Assembly (NCBI RefSeq): GCF_039537405.1
Contig: NZ_BAABAL010000009.1
Span: forward strand, 354,754-418,753
Length of the DNA stretch: 64,000 bases
Direction of reading: 5' to 3'
Source of the DNA: Allokutzneria multivorans
Lineage (GTDB): Bacteria > Actinomycetota > Actinomycetes > Mycobacteriales > Pseudonocardiaceae
The notes under the pieces are model-generated. The model saw only the letters and a program-made list of their open reading frames with translations. It ran no database searches and was not told where the DNA came from. Shown one piece after another: positions 23,118-31,545 of this stretch (position 1 is its first letter; every line of letters begins with the position of its first letter). The position numbers and the translations under genes are program-made.

Positions 23118-26090
23118 CTCGGGCTCCGGCCAGGGCAGGAACAGCGGGTCCGACCGCGCCGGGTCGAGCCCGAGCACGTCGCCGACCACCGCGGCGACGC
23201 CGATCGGCGCGGGCAGGCCGAGCCGCCGCCGCACCCCGTCCCACGCCGACGCCAGGATCGCGGCGGCCGGATCGCCGAGCTCGGCCGCGACCAGTGCCGC
23301 CTGCAACGCCGCCGCCATGCCGAAGCGGAAGTGCGAGCGGCCGATCGCCGACGCGAGCGCGTCCGAGAGCACCTCGCGTGCTTTCGCGGGCTGACCGGTC
23401 CTGCGCAAAGCCTCCGCGGACAACGATTGCAGGCGCACCACCCTGGACAGCGACCTCGGGAACAGCCTGCGCAGCTGGCGCACGCTGTCGTCGAGGAACT
23501 CCACGGCGGCGGCGGGGTCCTTGGCCAGCAGCGTTGTGCCGATCGCGCGGCGGGCGGGCTCCTGCTCCAACGGCCCCCCGGTCGGGCCGAGCCGCTCAGC
23601 GAGCTGCTCGCACCACCCCTCGGCGGCCCGGATGTCCTTGTGCCCCAAGGCGACTTCGGTCCGCAGCGCCAGCTGCGCGGTGGAGGTCCACAGGCCGCGC
23701 CCGGCCCGGTGCACCTCGTGCCGCCCGCACAGCTCGGCAGCCTCCTCGTAGCGGCCCCACGTCGCGTACACGCCGCCGCCCGCGGTCAGCGAGGTGGCCA
23801 CGTCGTCACCGGAACCGTTGTCCAGCGCGGAGATCTGCTCCAGCATGCGCGGCGTCCCGTGCACCGCGCCGGGATCGAGCAGGAAGCGCAGGCAGCTCAT
23901 CTCGAAGATCAGCGCGACGCGGTGTTCGCGCGGGCGGTGCGCGGCAAGCTCCCGCCGTGCCGATGCCATGATCGACACCGCTGAGACGTAGTCCTCCCGC
24001 AACCGGGCCAGCTGCGCCTCCTGGAACCGCAACAGGCTGCGCGTCTCGGGATCGCTGTCCCAGACCGTGCGCAGCGCCCTGTCCAACAGCGCCTGCCCGT
24101 TGGCGATGTAGGAACCGTGCTCGTGCCAGAACTCGAACAGCTTCGCCACGAGCTCGTTCGACTGCGCGTTGCGACCGCGCTTGTGCAAGTGCGCCAAGGC
24201 GGAATCGAGATCAGCGACCTCGCGCCCCATCGCGCGCACCCCGGCGAGGCGATCGCGGTAGGAAGGCAGCGCGTCCAGCTCCCGCGCGCGCAAACTCCAC
24301 CGCTGCGCGTGCCGGTCGCGCACGAGCACCGTCTCCGCGTACTCGGCCAGGCGCGCCTCGGCGAACTCGCGGACCACGGTCAGCAGCCGGTAGCGCTGGC
24401 CGGGCAGGGCGCGCACGAGCGAGCGCTCCACCAGGTCGGCCAGCCGCGCCGCGAAGTCCACGTCGTCCAGCGGAGCGCCTCCGCACACCGACTCCACATC
24501 GGTCAGGCCGAACTCGCCCCGGAACACCGACAACCGCGCCAGCAACCGCTGCTTCTGCTCGGTGAGCAGGCGGAACGACCAACCGACCGCGCGCTCCATG
24601 GTCCGGTGCCTCGGCTCGCCCGCCGCCCTGGCGAGCAGGTCGATCCCGCCTTCGAGCCGTTCGCGCAGCTGCCGCAGGCCCAGCGACGGCACGCGCGCGG
24701 CGGCCAGCTCCAACGCCAGCGGCAGCCCGTCGAGGTGGTGGCAGATCGTCGCCACGTCCGCCTCGGCCTCCGGCCCCGACGGCAGCGCGGTCCCGGCACG
24801 CGCGCGGAACAGCACGATCGCCGGGTTGTCCGCGTCGAAGCGACCGGAGGCGGGCGCGGTCAGCGGGCCGAGCGCGAACACGCGCTCCGCCGGTAAGCCC
24901 AGCGGCTGGCGCGCGGTGGCGAGCACGGTCAGACCGGGGCACCACGCCAGCAACCGCTCCACCAGCGCGGCGCACGGCTCGGCCAGGTGCTCGCAGTTGT
25001 CCAGCAGCAGCAACAACTTCCGGTCGGCCACCCACGACACGAGCCCGGCGAAGACCCCGTGCACACCGTCGCCGGTCACCCCGAGCAGCGAGCCCAGGTA
25101 GAGGATGATCGCGTTGCCGTCCTGCAACGGCGCCAGCTCGGCGACCGCCGTGCCGTCCGGCCAGTCGGCGTGCTCGGCCACGTTCATCGCGAGGCTCGTC
25201 TTGCCGCAGCCGCCCGGCCCGGTCACCGTGACGAGCCGGTGCACGGCGAGATCATCGGCGAGTTCCGCCTGCTCGGCCGCGCGCCCGATGAGCTGGCCGG
25301 AGCGCGGGCGCGGACCCCACCAGCGCTGCCGCTCGCGCTGCGGTTCCTGCTGCGAGCTGAGGATCTGCGCGTGCGCGTCCCGCAACGCCTGGCCGGGGGA
25401 GACGCCGAGGTCCTCGGTGAGGCGTCCGCGCACGCGGTCGATCACGCGCAGCGCGTTGGCCTGCTCGTCGGCCGCGGAGTAGGTCAACGCCAGGCACGCG
25501 TGCACGAGCTCGTCGTAGGGCCGTTCGTCGGCGAGGGTTTCCAGCAGAGCCACCGCGCGCTTCGGCTCGCCGCACCGGATCGCGATCTCGGAGAGCGCCG
25601 TGGCCGCCTCCGCCCGCGCGCGCTCCACCGCGAGCGCCTCCGGAGCAGCGTGCGTCGGCGCGGTCAACCCCGCCAGCAACGGCCCCCGCCACAACAGCAA
25701 CGCGCGCTCAAGGCGGTCGAGCTGGTCGAGGTAGGACTCGCCGGGCGGGTTCGCCTCCACCAGCGCGGAGAACTCGGCGAAGTCACTGCTGCCCGGCGGG
25801 AGGCGGAGCACGTAGCCGCCCTCGGCCAGCTCCACCACGACGTCCGCGCCGACCCCGCGCAGCCACGCGCGCAGACGCGACACCGCGACCTGAAGGGTTT
25901 TGCGCTCCTGCTCCGGTGGGTCACCGTCCCACAACCACTCCGCGAGCCGGCGTCCGCTCACCGGCCTGCCGTTGGCCAGCAGCAGCGCTCCGAGGAGGTT
26001 CGCCTGCCCGGCTCCACCCGGCGTGTGCGCCCGCCCGCGCGCCCAGACCGTCAGCGGCCCGAGCACGCCGAAGCTGAGCTGATCCGCCAC
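23064..26090 (-). CDS. Large AfsR-like SARP regulator (BTAD, NB-ARC, TPR-like C-terminus)
   Basis: A 1008-residue regulator. The winged helix (1-95) has VSGRRLAEWLWDGDPPEQERKTLQVAVSRLRAWL. A full-length BTAD runs from about 96 to 240 and ends with LTEDLGVSPGQALRDAHAQIL. The NB-ARC ATPase begins near 270 with Walker A GPGGCGKTS (about 289), LLLLLDNCEHL as Walker B, and GLPLALELAAARV. The last 450 residues are TPR-like helices. The group integrates kinase and nucleotide signals to control secondary metabolism. It is divergent from the MBL hydrolase (26245). The obvious SARP-like repeat nearby is at 22955, downstream of its stop. Confidence 0.92.
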   Translation of the reverse strand: MADQLSFGVLGPLTVWARGRAHTPGGAGQANLLGALLLANGRPVSGRRLAEWLWDGDPPEQERKTLQVAVSRLRAWLRGVGADVVVELAEGGYVLRLPPGSSDFAEFSALVEANPPGESYLDQLDRLERALLLWRGPLLAGLTAPTHAAPEALAVERARAEAATALSEIAIRCGEPKRAVALLETLADERPYDELVHACLALTYSAADEQANALRVIDRVRGRLTEDLGVSPGQALRDAHAQILSSQQEPQRERQRWWGPRPRSGQLIGRAAEQAELADDLAVHRLVTVTGPGGCGKTSLAMNVAEHADWPDGTAVAELAPLQDGNAIILYLGSLLGVTGDGVHGVFAGLVSWVADRKLLLLLDNCEHLAEPCAALVERLLAWCPGLTVLATARQPLGLPAERVFALGPLTAPASGRFDADNPAIVLFRARAGTALPSGPEAEADVATICHHLDGLPLALELAAARVPSLGLRQLRERLEGGIDLLARAAGEPRHRTMERAVGWSFRLLTEQKQRLLARLSVFRGEFGLTDVESVCGGAPLDDVDFAARLADLVERSLVRALPGQRYRLLTVVREFAEARLAEYAETVLVRDRHAQRWSLRARELDALPSYRDRLAGVRAMGREVADLDSALAHLHKRGRNAQSNELVAKLFEFWHEHGSYIANGQALLDRALRTVWDSDPETRSLLRFQEAQLARLREDYVSAVSIMASARRELAAHRPREHRVALIFEMSCLRFLLDPGAVHGTPRMLEQISALDNGSGDDVATSLTAGGGVYATWGRYEEAAELCGRHEVHRAGRGLWTSTAQLALRTEVALGHKDIRAAEGWCEQLAERLGPTGGPLEQEPARRAIGTTLLAKDPAAAVEFLDDSVRQLRRLFPRSLSRVVRLQSLSAEALRRTGQPAKAREVLSDALASAIGRSHFRFGMAAALQAALVAAELGDPAAAILASAWDGVRRRLGLPAPIGVAAVVGDVLGLDPARSDPLFLPWPEPELREVVHQAYLWTVGLGP

Positions 26091-26244
26091 GTGCGCCCCA
26101 CCCCTGAGCCTGTGTGTGTCCGTCGGACGCTAGGGAAGGTGAGCGGCTTTCGCACGGGCTTCGTGGACCTTTCCGTTGTGCGCGAATGGTGTGCCGTTGT
26201 CCGCTCGCAACCCACGCGGGACCTGCGCCACCTACGCTGACCTC

Positions 26245-26979
26245 GTGCGACTGACAGTGCTCGGAGGATGCGGCGCATGGCCCGCCGCCGGTCAGGCGTG
26301 CAGCGGGTACCTCGTGGAGCACGAGGGATTCCGCCTCCTGGTCGATCCCGGCTACGCCGTCCTGCCGCGCTTGTTGGAACTGATCGAGGCGTCCCAGGTG
26401 GACGCGGTGCTGGTCAGCCACGGCCACCCCGACCACTGCGCAGACCTGAACCCGTTGCTGCGCGCGAGAATCTTCACCGGCGCCGGGCCACTGCCGCTGT
26501 ACGCGCTGCCCGGCTCGGTCGACCACGTGCTGGCGTTGGACGCGGGGCCGCGCATGGCGAAGTCCTTTGTTCCCAAGGATTTCTCGGCGGGGGACAGTTT
26601 TGACGTCGGACCGTTCCAAGTGGACACGATGTTGCTGCCGCACTGGGTGCCGAACGCCGGGATGCGCTTGACGGCTGGCGGCCGGACGCTGGCGTACACG
26701 GGGGACACCGGGCCGACCGACGCGCTGTTCGAGCTGGCGTCCGGGGCGGATGTGTTTTTGGCGGAGTCCACGTATGTGGAGTCGGTGCCTGCGGAGTCTG
26801 CTGCTTATTTGTCGAGTGCTTTGCAGGCCGCTGGTTATGCGTCATCGGGTGGGGCGCGGAGGTTGCTGTTGACGCATTTGTGGCCTGGGGAGGATGTGGG
26901 GGAGGCGGTGGCGGTGGCTCGGGGTGTTTTTTCTGGGGATGTTCGGGTGGCTGTTGGCGGGTTGATGGTGGAGCTTTAG
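26245..26979 (+). CDS. Metallo-beta-lactamase-fold hydrolase (RNase Z-like group)
   Basis: A 244-residue MBL protein. The motif SHGHPDHCAD (H59, H61, D63, H64) gives the dinuclear zinc site. Further ligands come from the His in LLPHWVPN, the Asp in YTGDTGPT and the His in LLLTHLWPG. The fold resembles small ribonuclease-Z/phosphodiesterase-like members; the substrate is unknown. The GTG at 26245 starts the conserved VRLTVLGGCG strand and appears leaderless. From about 26780 the coding strand becomes markedly G+T-rich, with codon choice unlike the first two-thirds of the gene, and this bias continues into the intergenic repeats. Confidence 0.9.
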   Translation: MRLTVLGGCGAWPAAGQACSGYLVEHEGFRLLVDPGYAVLPRLLELIEASQVDAVLVSHGHPDHCADLNPLLRARIFTGAGPLPLYALPGSVDHVLALDAGPRMAKSFVPKDFSAGDSFDVGPFQVDTMLLPHWVPNAGMRLTAGGRTLAYTGDTGPTDALFELASGADVFLAESTYVESVPAESAAYLSSALQAAGYASSGGARRLLLTHLWPGEDVGEAVAVARGVFSGDVRVAVGGLMVEL

Positions 26980-26994
26980 GTTTGGTTGTTTGGT

Positions 26995-27075
26995 GGCTGG
27001 GTTTCCTGGTCGGGGACGGCTGGCTTCCTGGTGGGGGACGGCTGGGCTTCCGGGTGGGGTACGGCTGGGCTTCCA
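26995..27075 (+). repeat. G/T-rich 22-23-bp degenerate tandem repeat
   Basis: About 3.5 units of GGCTGGGCTTCCNGGTGGGG(G/T)AC at 26995-27017, 27018-27039, 27040-27062 and onward. It directly precedes the structured element at 27098. A similar but more decayed G/T-rich stretch precedes the second element copy (63813-63860). Confidence 0.7.
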
Positions 27076-27097
27076 GCTCGCGTCGGTTCCAGCGTGG

Positions 27098-27213
27098 GGG
27101 TCGGCTTGACCTGGGGCCCCTTGCGCGTGCCGTGGTAGGCCGGGCGGGCACGGGATGGATCCCGGCCCTCGCGGACAAGCGTATGGCACGCGCACCCCAG
27201 GTAAAGCCGACCC
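27098..27213. repeat. Structured ~115-bp repeat element, copy 1 (possible ncRNA)
   Basis: Outer arms 27098-27116 and 27195-27213 pair over 19 bp with one mismatch (GGCTTGACCTGGGG / CCCCAGGTAAAGCC core). Inside, CGTGCC (27126-27131) can pair either with GGCACG at 27147-27152 or with GGCACG at 27185-27190. A small GGGA-TGGA-TCCC hairpin follows. Copy 2 at 63862-63972 keeps the closing stem and both alternatives while its inner loops differ. The 26980-27325 interval (346 bp) otherwise holds the tandem repeat above and the promoter of the HNH gene. Confidence 0.65.
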
Positions 27214-27325
27214 ATTTCCAGCCGTCCGTCGCGTTAGTCTCGGGTTGCGTTTTCGGCGTTGTCGGCGCCTGGCAATTCATCCTTTAGAGCCATGATCGTC
27301 TATTTATTTCACGTAGAATAGGGGC

Positions 27326-28438
27326 ATGGACCCTGACGCCGTCCTCAAGGCGGCCTTCGTGGGCATGGGGAAAGCCGTGGCTGACTTTTCGGTGACCCTG
27401 CTCAACTATGTATCCGATCTTGAGCCTCGTGATCGGGAATTCTCTGAAGAGCTGTTGATGCGTGAACTGCGCGTGTCGAGGGTGAAAGCGGGTTGGTTGA
27501 TCGACCGTGCCACGGACCTCACATCCCGCCCAGGAGTGTTGAAGGCGATGGTCGAAGGCCGAGTTGATGAGGGCAAAGCGCTCATGATCATCGACCTGCT
27601 CCGGGTTCTCTCGGTCGCGCACGCCGCGATCGCGGAGGAGGCTCTGTTGGCGCATGCGGAGAAGAACTCCTACTCCACGACGCGTCAGTACGCGGTCCGG
27701 TTCATCCACCGACTCGATCCGAAGGCCGCTGAACGCCGCTTCCAAGCCAAACGCAAGCAGCGCATGGTGGAGAAGATCAACCTGAACGACGGTATGGCCC
27801 TCATCCGGCTCATGATGACCGCCCACGACGCCGCCATGGTCTATGACCACGTCAACCGCATCGCCCGCTCCCTCCCGAAAGACGACCGGACCCTCGACCA
27901 GAAACGCTCCGACGTCGCCCGCGATCTGCTGCTCGGCCACGACACCCCCGCCCCGCAAGGCCAGACCATGGTGTACCTGACCATGCCCATCACCTCAGCC
28001 TTCGGCATGACCAACGACCCCGCCATCCTCGGCGGCTACGGCCCCATCCCCGCCCGCATCGGCCGGGACATCGCAGCAGGCGGCATCTGGAAACGCATCC
28101 TCACCGACCCCATGACCGGCATGGCCGAAGAGATCAGCCACGTCTACCGGCCATCCCCGCAACAGCGGGAACTCATCGCCGCCCGGTACTCGACCTGCAT
28201 GGCCATCGGATGCAACCAACCCGCCCACCGCTGCGACCTCGACCACTGCTGCCCGTTCGACGGAACCAACACCACACTCAACAACCTGCGGCCGAAATGC
28301 AGGCGCCATCACCGGATGAAGACGCACTCGAACTGGAAGTGCACCAACCAACCCGACGGGACGCACACCTGGACCACACCCAACGGGAAGACCGAAGACG
28401 TGCACCCGGTGCCCATCGCCGAACCCGCCCCGTTCTAG
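27326..28438 (+). CDS. DUF222/HNH endonuclease (13E12 type), full length
   Basis: A 370-residue protein. Residues 1-250 are the helical DUF222 region (LRVSRVKAGWLIDRATDL, then YSTTRQYAVRFIHRLDP). The C-terminal HNH nuclease has CMAIGCNQPAHRCDLDH, then GTNTTLNNLRPKCRRHHRMK, with metal and catalytic His in place. The ATG at 27326 follows TAGGGGC; a TAGAAT hexamer just upstream may be a -10. The 3' half is unusually C/A-rich on the coding strand compared with the first half. The family is dispersed and multicopy; a role in DNA cleavage is probable but its purpose is unknown. Confidence 0.92.
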   Translation: MDPDAVLKAAFVGMGKAVADFSVTLLNYVSDLEPRDREFSEELLMRELRVSRVKAGWLIDRATDLTSRPGVLKAMVEGRVDEGKALMIIDLLRVLSVAHAAIAEEALLAHAEKNSYSTTRQYAVRFIHRLDPKAAERRFQAKRKQRMVEKINLNDGMALIRLMMTAHDAAMVYDHVNRIARSLPKDDRTLDQKRSDVARDLLLGHDTPAPQGQTMVYLTMPITSAFGMTNDPAILGGYGPIPARIGRDIAAGGIWKRILTDPMTGMAEEISHVYRPSPQQRELIAARYSTCMAIGCNQPAHRCDLDHCCPFDGTNTTLNNLRPKCRRHHRMKTHSNWKCTNQPDGTHTWTTPNGKTEDVHPVPIAEPAPF

Positions 28439-28472
28439 ATTCTCCGCAACTTCACCGCTACCGTCGCGGCCC

Positions 28473-28964
28473 ATGGCCTGTCGCGGATACTTCCTCGCCC
28501 TCGACGAACCCCGCATCGCGTTGGTGCTGGCCCAGGACGGCGACGACGAAGGACTCATCGAGGTCATCAAAGAACTCGACATGACCGACGTGCCGGACGA
28601 GTGCGGCGTGGACAAGGCGTGGGACGGAATCCACCGGTGCCTCACCGAAGGCCGACTTGGCGGCGAGGACGGCACCTATCCGCTCAACGCGGTCGTGCTC
28701 GGTGGTTTGCCGCTGTACCAAGGCGATGACTACGTGGTCAGCTACAACACCCCGGCCGAAGTGCGCGAGGTCGCTGCCGCGCTGACCGAACTCGACCTTG
28801 AACCGTTCACCGCCAAGTACTGGGCGCTCGACCCGGACGAGTACGGCGCCGTGGTCGACCAGGGCGAGCTGGCGTACCTGACCCGATACCTGCGGGAGAT
28901 CACCGCGTTCTACCAGCGGGCCGCGAAATCGGGGTGGGCGAGCCTCTTCGTCGCCGATCAGTGA
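28473..28964 (+). CDS. DUF1877 (YfbM-like) protein
   Basis: A 163-residue protein. Family features are the MACRGYFLAL start, DVDKAWDGIHRCLTEG-like core (here CGVDKAWDGIHRCLTEG), PLNAVVLGG and VSYNTPAEVREVAAAL, followed by LREITAFYQRAA. The function of DUF1877 is unknown; members often occur singly in variable regions. It starts 35 bp after the HNH gene and runs in the same direction. It ends 8 bp before the convergent frameshifted gene. Confidence 0.85.
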   Translation: MACRGYFLALDEPRIALVLAQDGDDEGLIEVIKELDMTDVPDECGVDKAWDGIHRCLTEGRLGGEDGTYPLNAVVLGGLPLYQGDDYVVSYNTPAEVREVAAALTELDLEPFTAKYWALDPDEYGAVVDQGELAYLTRYLREITAFYQRAAKSGWASLFVADQ

Positions 28965-28971
28965 GAGCGCA

Positions 28972-29385
28972 TCAGCGCCGAAACGAGCCCACCTGGCCGA
29001 GGGTGATTCCGGCACGGGCGGCGAGAGGAACCGTGGGGACAGCGGACTCGCGGAGACAGGCCTCCAACTGCGGGAGGTCGAGGCCGTAGCGCTCGCGGCG
29101 TCGGTGCGGGCCTGAACCAGTGCGGCCAACAGGTCGGCGGCGCGCCAGCTGCCGAACTGGGCGAGCACCTGCGGCGTCTCGGCAGCGGTGGTCACGGAGT
29201 GGTCCGAGCAGCACCAAGCGTCCGCGACCGGTCCGCCGTCCACGCGGCCCCAGCTCCAGAACCGCTCCTCCACGGCCACGCACATCGCGAGGCAGTCGGT
29301 GGAATCCAGATCGGAGATCACCGCGAGCGCGGAGGAGCCGTCGAAGGGGATCGACCTCGTCCCACGTCAGGTCCTGTGCCAGCAC
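28972..29385 (-). pseudogene. Frameshifted ~137-codon hypothetical gene with two compensating indels
   Basis: The frame from 29385 encodes a sensible start (MLAQDLTWDEVDP) and a sensible end (RYGLDLPQLEACLRESAV ... GQVGSFRR). Between about 29347 and 29092 it reads as Arg-rich nonsense. The next frame reads a balanced sequence there: FDGSSALAVISDLDS, then VEERFWSWGRVDGG, then FGSWRAADLLAALVQART. The first shift lies in a GGGG run (29346-29349, one base extra), the second near 29091-29100 (one base missing). The family is not recognised. Either a decaying gene or two sequencing errors. Confidence 0.65.
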
Positions 29386-29394
29386 GACACGAGG

Positions 29395-30600
29395 CTAGCG
29401 GGCGCGCCAGGCGGTGATGCCGGATTCGGTGAGCACGTGGTCGAAACCGGTCTCGGCGGCGCCGATGATGCTGCCGTCCTCGCCGAGGGCTGACGCGCGC
29501 ACGGGCGGGACCGACGTGCGCTGGAAGGCGATCAGACCGGCGCGGTAAGCGGTGTCGAAGGACTCGGGGGCGGCGGCCAGCAGATCGGTTGCCACGCCGG
29601 AAACGGTGATGAGGCGCGGGTCTAGTGCGTTGACCAAGCCGCCGACACCGCGACCGAAAGCACGAGCCACCGAATCGACGGCGCGCGCGGCGGCGGGGTC
29701 GCCGGAGCGGGCGGCGGCGAGGACGCGCTGGGCGGCGGCGCGGGGCTCGGCGGAGTCCTCCTGCCAGGCCAGGCGCGCCAGAGCCCTGCCGTCGACCTCG
29801 GTGTCCCAGCAGCCGTGGGCACCGCACAGGCACCTGCGTCGTGGATCGCCGAAGGGGAGGTGGCCGAACTCGCCGCCACCACCGGTCGCGCCGGTCATCG
29901 GGGCGCCGTTGACCACGAGGATGCCGCCGAGGCCGACATCGATCTTGAGGTGCAGCGCGACGTCGGCGTCCACGGCGGCCCCTCGGCGGGACTCGGCGAG
30001 ACCGGAGAGCGTGGCGTCATTGCCCGCCAGCACAGGAAGATCGGCTAGCACGGACAGATCCACGTCGCGCCAGCGGAGGTTGCTGGCCTGTACTACGCGG
30101 GTGCCGCAGACCGTGCCGGGCACCGACACCGACAGCACGCGAACCCTTTGCCCCCACTCGTCGAGCTGCCCGGAGACCGCGTGCCGGACCGCGTTGAGCA
30201 CGGAATCCGCTTCACGGCTGGAGATGTGCCCGGTGGTTCTGGCGAGGACCGCGCCGCCGAGCTCGACAACGGCGACGGCCCACGTCTCGTGCGCGATGTC
30301 CACGGCGCACACGAGCGGGCCTTCGGGATGCGGGAGCAGCAGCGTGGTCGGTCGGCCGCGCCTGCCGTCGGGCGGGGCGGCTTCCTCGTGCACGAGAGCG
30401 GCCTCGCGCAGCCGCGCGGTGATCTCCAACGCCGAAGCGCGGGACAGGCCGAGGCGCGTGGTCAGCTCCGCCCTGGTCGCGATCCGCCCGGCGTGCAGCT
30501 CGCGGAGCACGTGCAGGCGGCCCTCCATCCGCAGGGCCGTCGCCCGGCCCGGCCGCGCCGAAGTGTCCACCGGGGGATTGTGGCAGCCCATGCCGACCAT
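29395..30600 (-). CDS. ROK-family transcriptional regulator (NagC/XylR type)
   Basis: A 401-residue ROK protein. The N-terminal winged helix reads LHVLRELHAGRIATRAELTTRLGLSRASALEITARL. The sugar-kinase-like domain has CAVDIAHETWAVAVVELGG, the zinc/substrate region EFGHLPFGDPRRRCLCGAHGCWDTEV (Cys-rich ROK consensus) and LDPRLITVSG. It should sense a sugar or sugar phosphate. The start is 30600 or 30591. It is divergent from a SemiSWEET-like sugar transporter and HAD phosphatase, so these are its likely targets. Confidence 0.9.
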   Translation of the reverse strand: MVGMGCHNPPVDTSARPGRATALRMEGRLHVLRELHAGRIATRAELTTRLGLSRASALEITARLREAALVHEEAAPPDGRRGRPTTLLLPHPEGPLVCAVDIAHETWAVAVVELGGAVLARTTGHISSREADSVLNAVRHAVSGQLDEWGQRVRVLSVSVPGTVCGTRVVQASNLRWRDVDLSVLADLPVLAGNDATLSGLAESRRGAAVDADVALHLKIDVGLGGILVVNGAPMTGATGGGGEFGHLPFGDPRRRCLCGAHGCWDTEVDGRALARLAWQEDSAEPRAAAQRVLAAARSGDPAAARAVDSVARAFGRGVGGLVNALDPRLITVSGVATDLLAAAPESFDTAYRAGLIAFQRTSVPPVRASALGEDGSIIGAAETGFDHVLTESGITAWRAR

Positions 30601-30631
30601 TATGCTCGCAGTACGAACAAAAGGAGAACGG

Positions 30632-30928
30632 ATGACCGCGATCGGCTTCCTCGCCGGGATCTTGACCACCGCCTGTTGGGTTCCGCAGCTGCTCCGCTCG
30701 TGGAAGACCCGCTCTACCCCGAAGAACCGCTTGCGGGTTCGAGCATCAGCTCTGACTTCTCCTCCGCTTCATCCCGTCGTCATCTCGGCCGGAGTGGCGC
30801 TGTGGGCGGTCTACGGGGTGTGGCAGGGCGACGCGGCGGTGATCGCGGCGAACGTCGCGACGCTGTGCTTCCTGCTGTTCCTCATCGGGCTCAAGCTGGC
30901 TGAACGCCGCAGGGAGGTGGTCGCGTGA
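30632..30928 (+). CDS. SemiSWEET-like PQ-loop sugar transporter with an atypical insertion
   Basis: A 98-residue three-helix protein. Helix 1 carries GILTTACWVPQLLRSWKTRST (the PQ motif), helix 2 GVALWAVYGVWQGD, and helix 3 NVATLCFLLFLIGLKLAERR. SemiSWEETs dimerise to pass sugars. The loop after TRST normally needs about ten residues before helix 2, but here about 14 extra basic/serine-rich residues lie between, suggesting a small insertion or local frame scrambling. The ATG at 30632 has an AAAGGAGAAC site. The stop overlaps the HAD gene GTG. Confidence 0.75.
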   Translation: MTAIGFLAGILTTACWVPQLLRSWKTRSTPKNRLRVRASALTSPPLHPVVISAGVALWAVYGVWQGDAAVIAANVATLCFLLFLIGLKLAERRREVVA

Positions 30929-31545
30929 AGGACGTGCGCGCGGTGCTGTTCGACATGGACGGCACGCTGGTGGACTCCGACGGCGCGGTCGCGCGCTCGT
31001 GGAAGGTGTGGGCCGACCGCAACGACGTGGACCACGCCGAGCTGCTGCGGATCTGCCCGGGCCTGCCCGCCGCCGAGGTGATCCGCCACTTCCGTCCACA
31101 GTGGACAGATGGGCGGATCGCGGCGGACTCGCAGGGCCAGCTGGAGCTGGAGTACGCGGACCTGACCGGGGTCCTGCCCGCGCACGGGACGCCCGAGGTG
31201 CTTGCCGCCGTCGCCGAGCTGGGCCTGCCCTGGGCGGTGGTGACCAGCGCGGACCGCAAGCTCGCCGGGATCAGGCTCGGCGCGGCGGACATCGACGCGC
31301 CCGTGGTGGTCACGCGCGACGACGTCACGCGCGGCAAGCCGCACCCGGACGGCTTCTTGCTGGCCGCGCGGCTGCTCGGCGTCGAGCCCGCGCACTGCCT
31401 CGCGGTGGAGGACGCGGCGGCCGGCGTGGCATCGGGGCGGGCCGCCGGGATGCGCGTCGCCGGGCTGCGAGGGGTGCCCAGCGACGTGCCGATCGAGCAC
31501 CTCGGTGAGCTGGCAGACCTGCTGCGTGGTGTGCTTGCGCGGTGA
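30925..31545 (+). CDS. HAD-superfamily sugar phosphatase / beta-phosphoglucomutase-like
   Basis: A 206-residue HAD hydrolase. Motif I is FDMDGTLVDSDGAV (nucleophile Asp and acid/base Asp), motif II AVVTSAD, motif III the Lys in RGKPHPDGF, and motif IV LAVEDAAAGVASG. This pattern marks the sugar-phosphate phosphatase subgroup (YfbT/YniC-like). It is translated from a GTG overlapping the transporter's stop, so the two form a transport/phosphatase pair under the ROK regulator (inference). Its own end overlaps the AraC gene start. Confidence 0.9.
   Translation: MKDVRAVLFDMDGTLVDSDGAVARSWKVWADRNDVDHAELLRICPGLPAAEVIRHFRPQWTDGRIAADSQGQLELEYADLTGVLPAHGTPEVLAAVAELGLPWAVVTSADRKLAGIRLGAADIDAPVVVTRDDVTRGKPHPDGFLLAARLLGVEPAHCLAVEDAAAGVASGRAAGMRVAGLRGVPSDVPIEHLGELADLLRGVLAR

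Noticed and set aside
26842..27287. Short open frames across the structured element (for example starting MRVPYA on the minus strand, with a similar one at 63522-63959)
   Set aside because: The two frames resemble each other only where the repeat itself is conserved, have no ribosome site and run into G/T-rich low-complexity sequence. They are repeat-derived.
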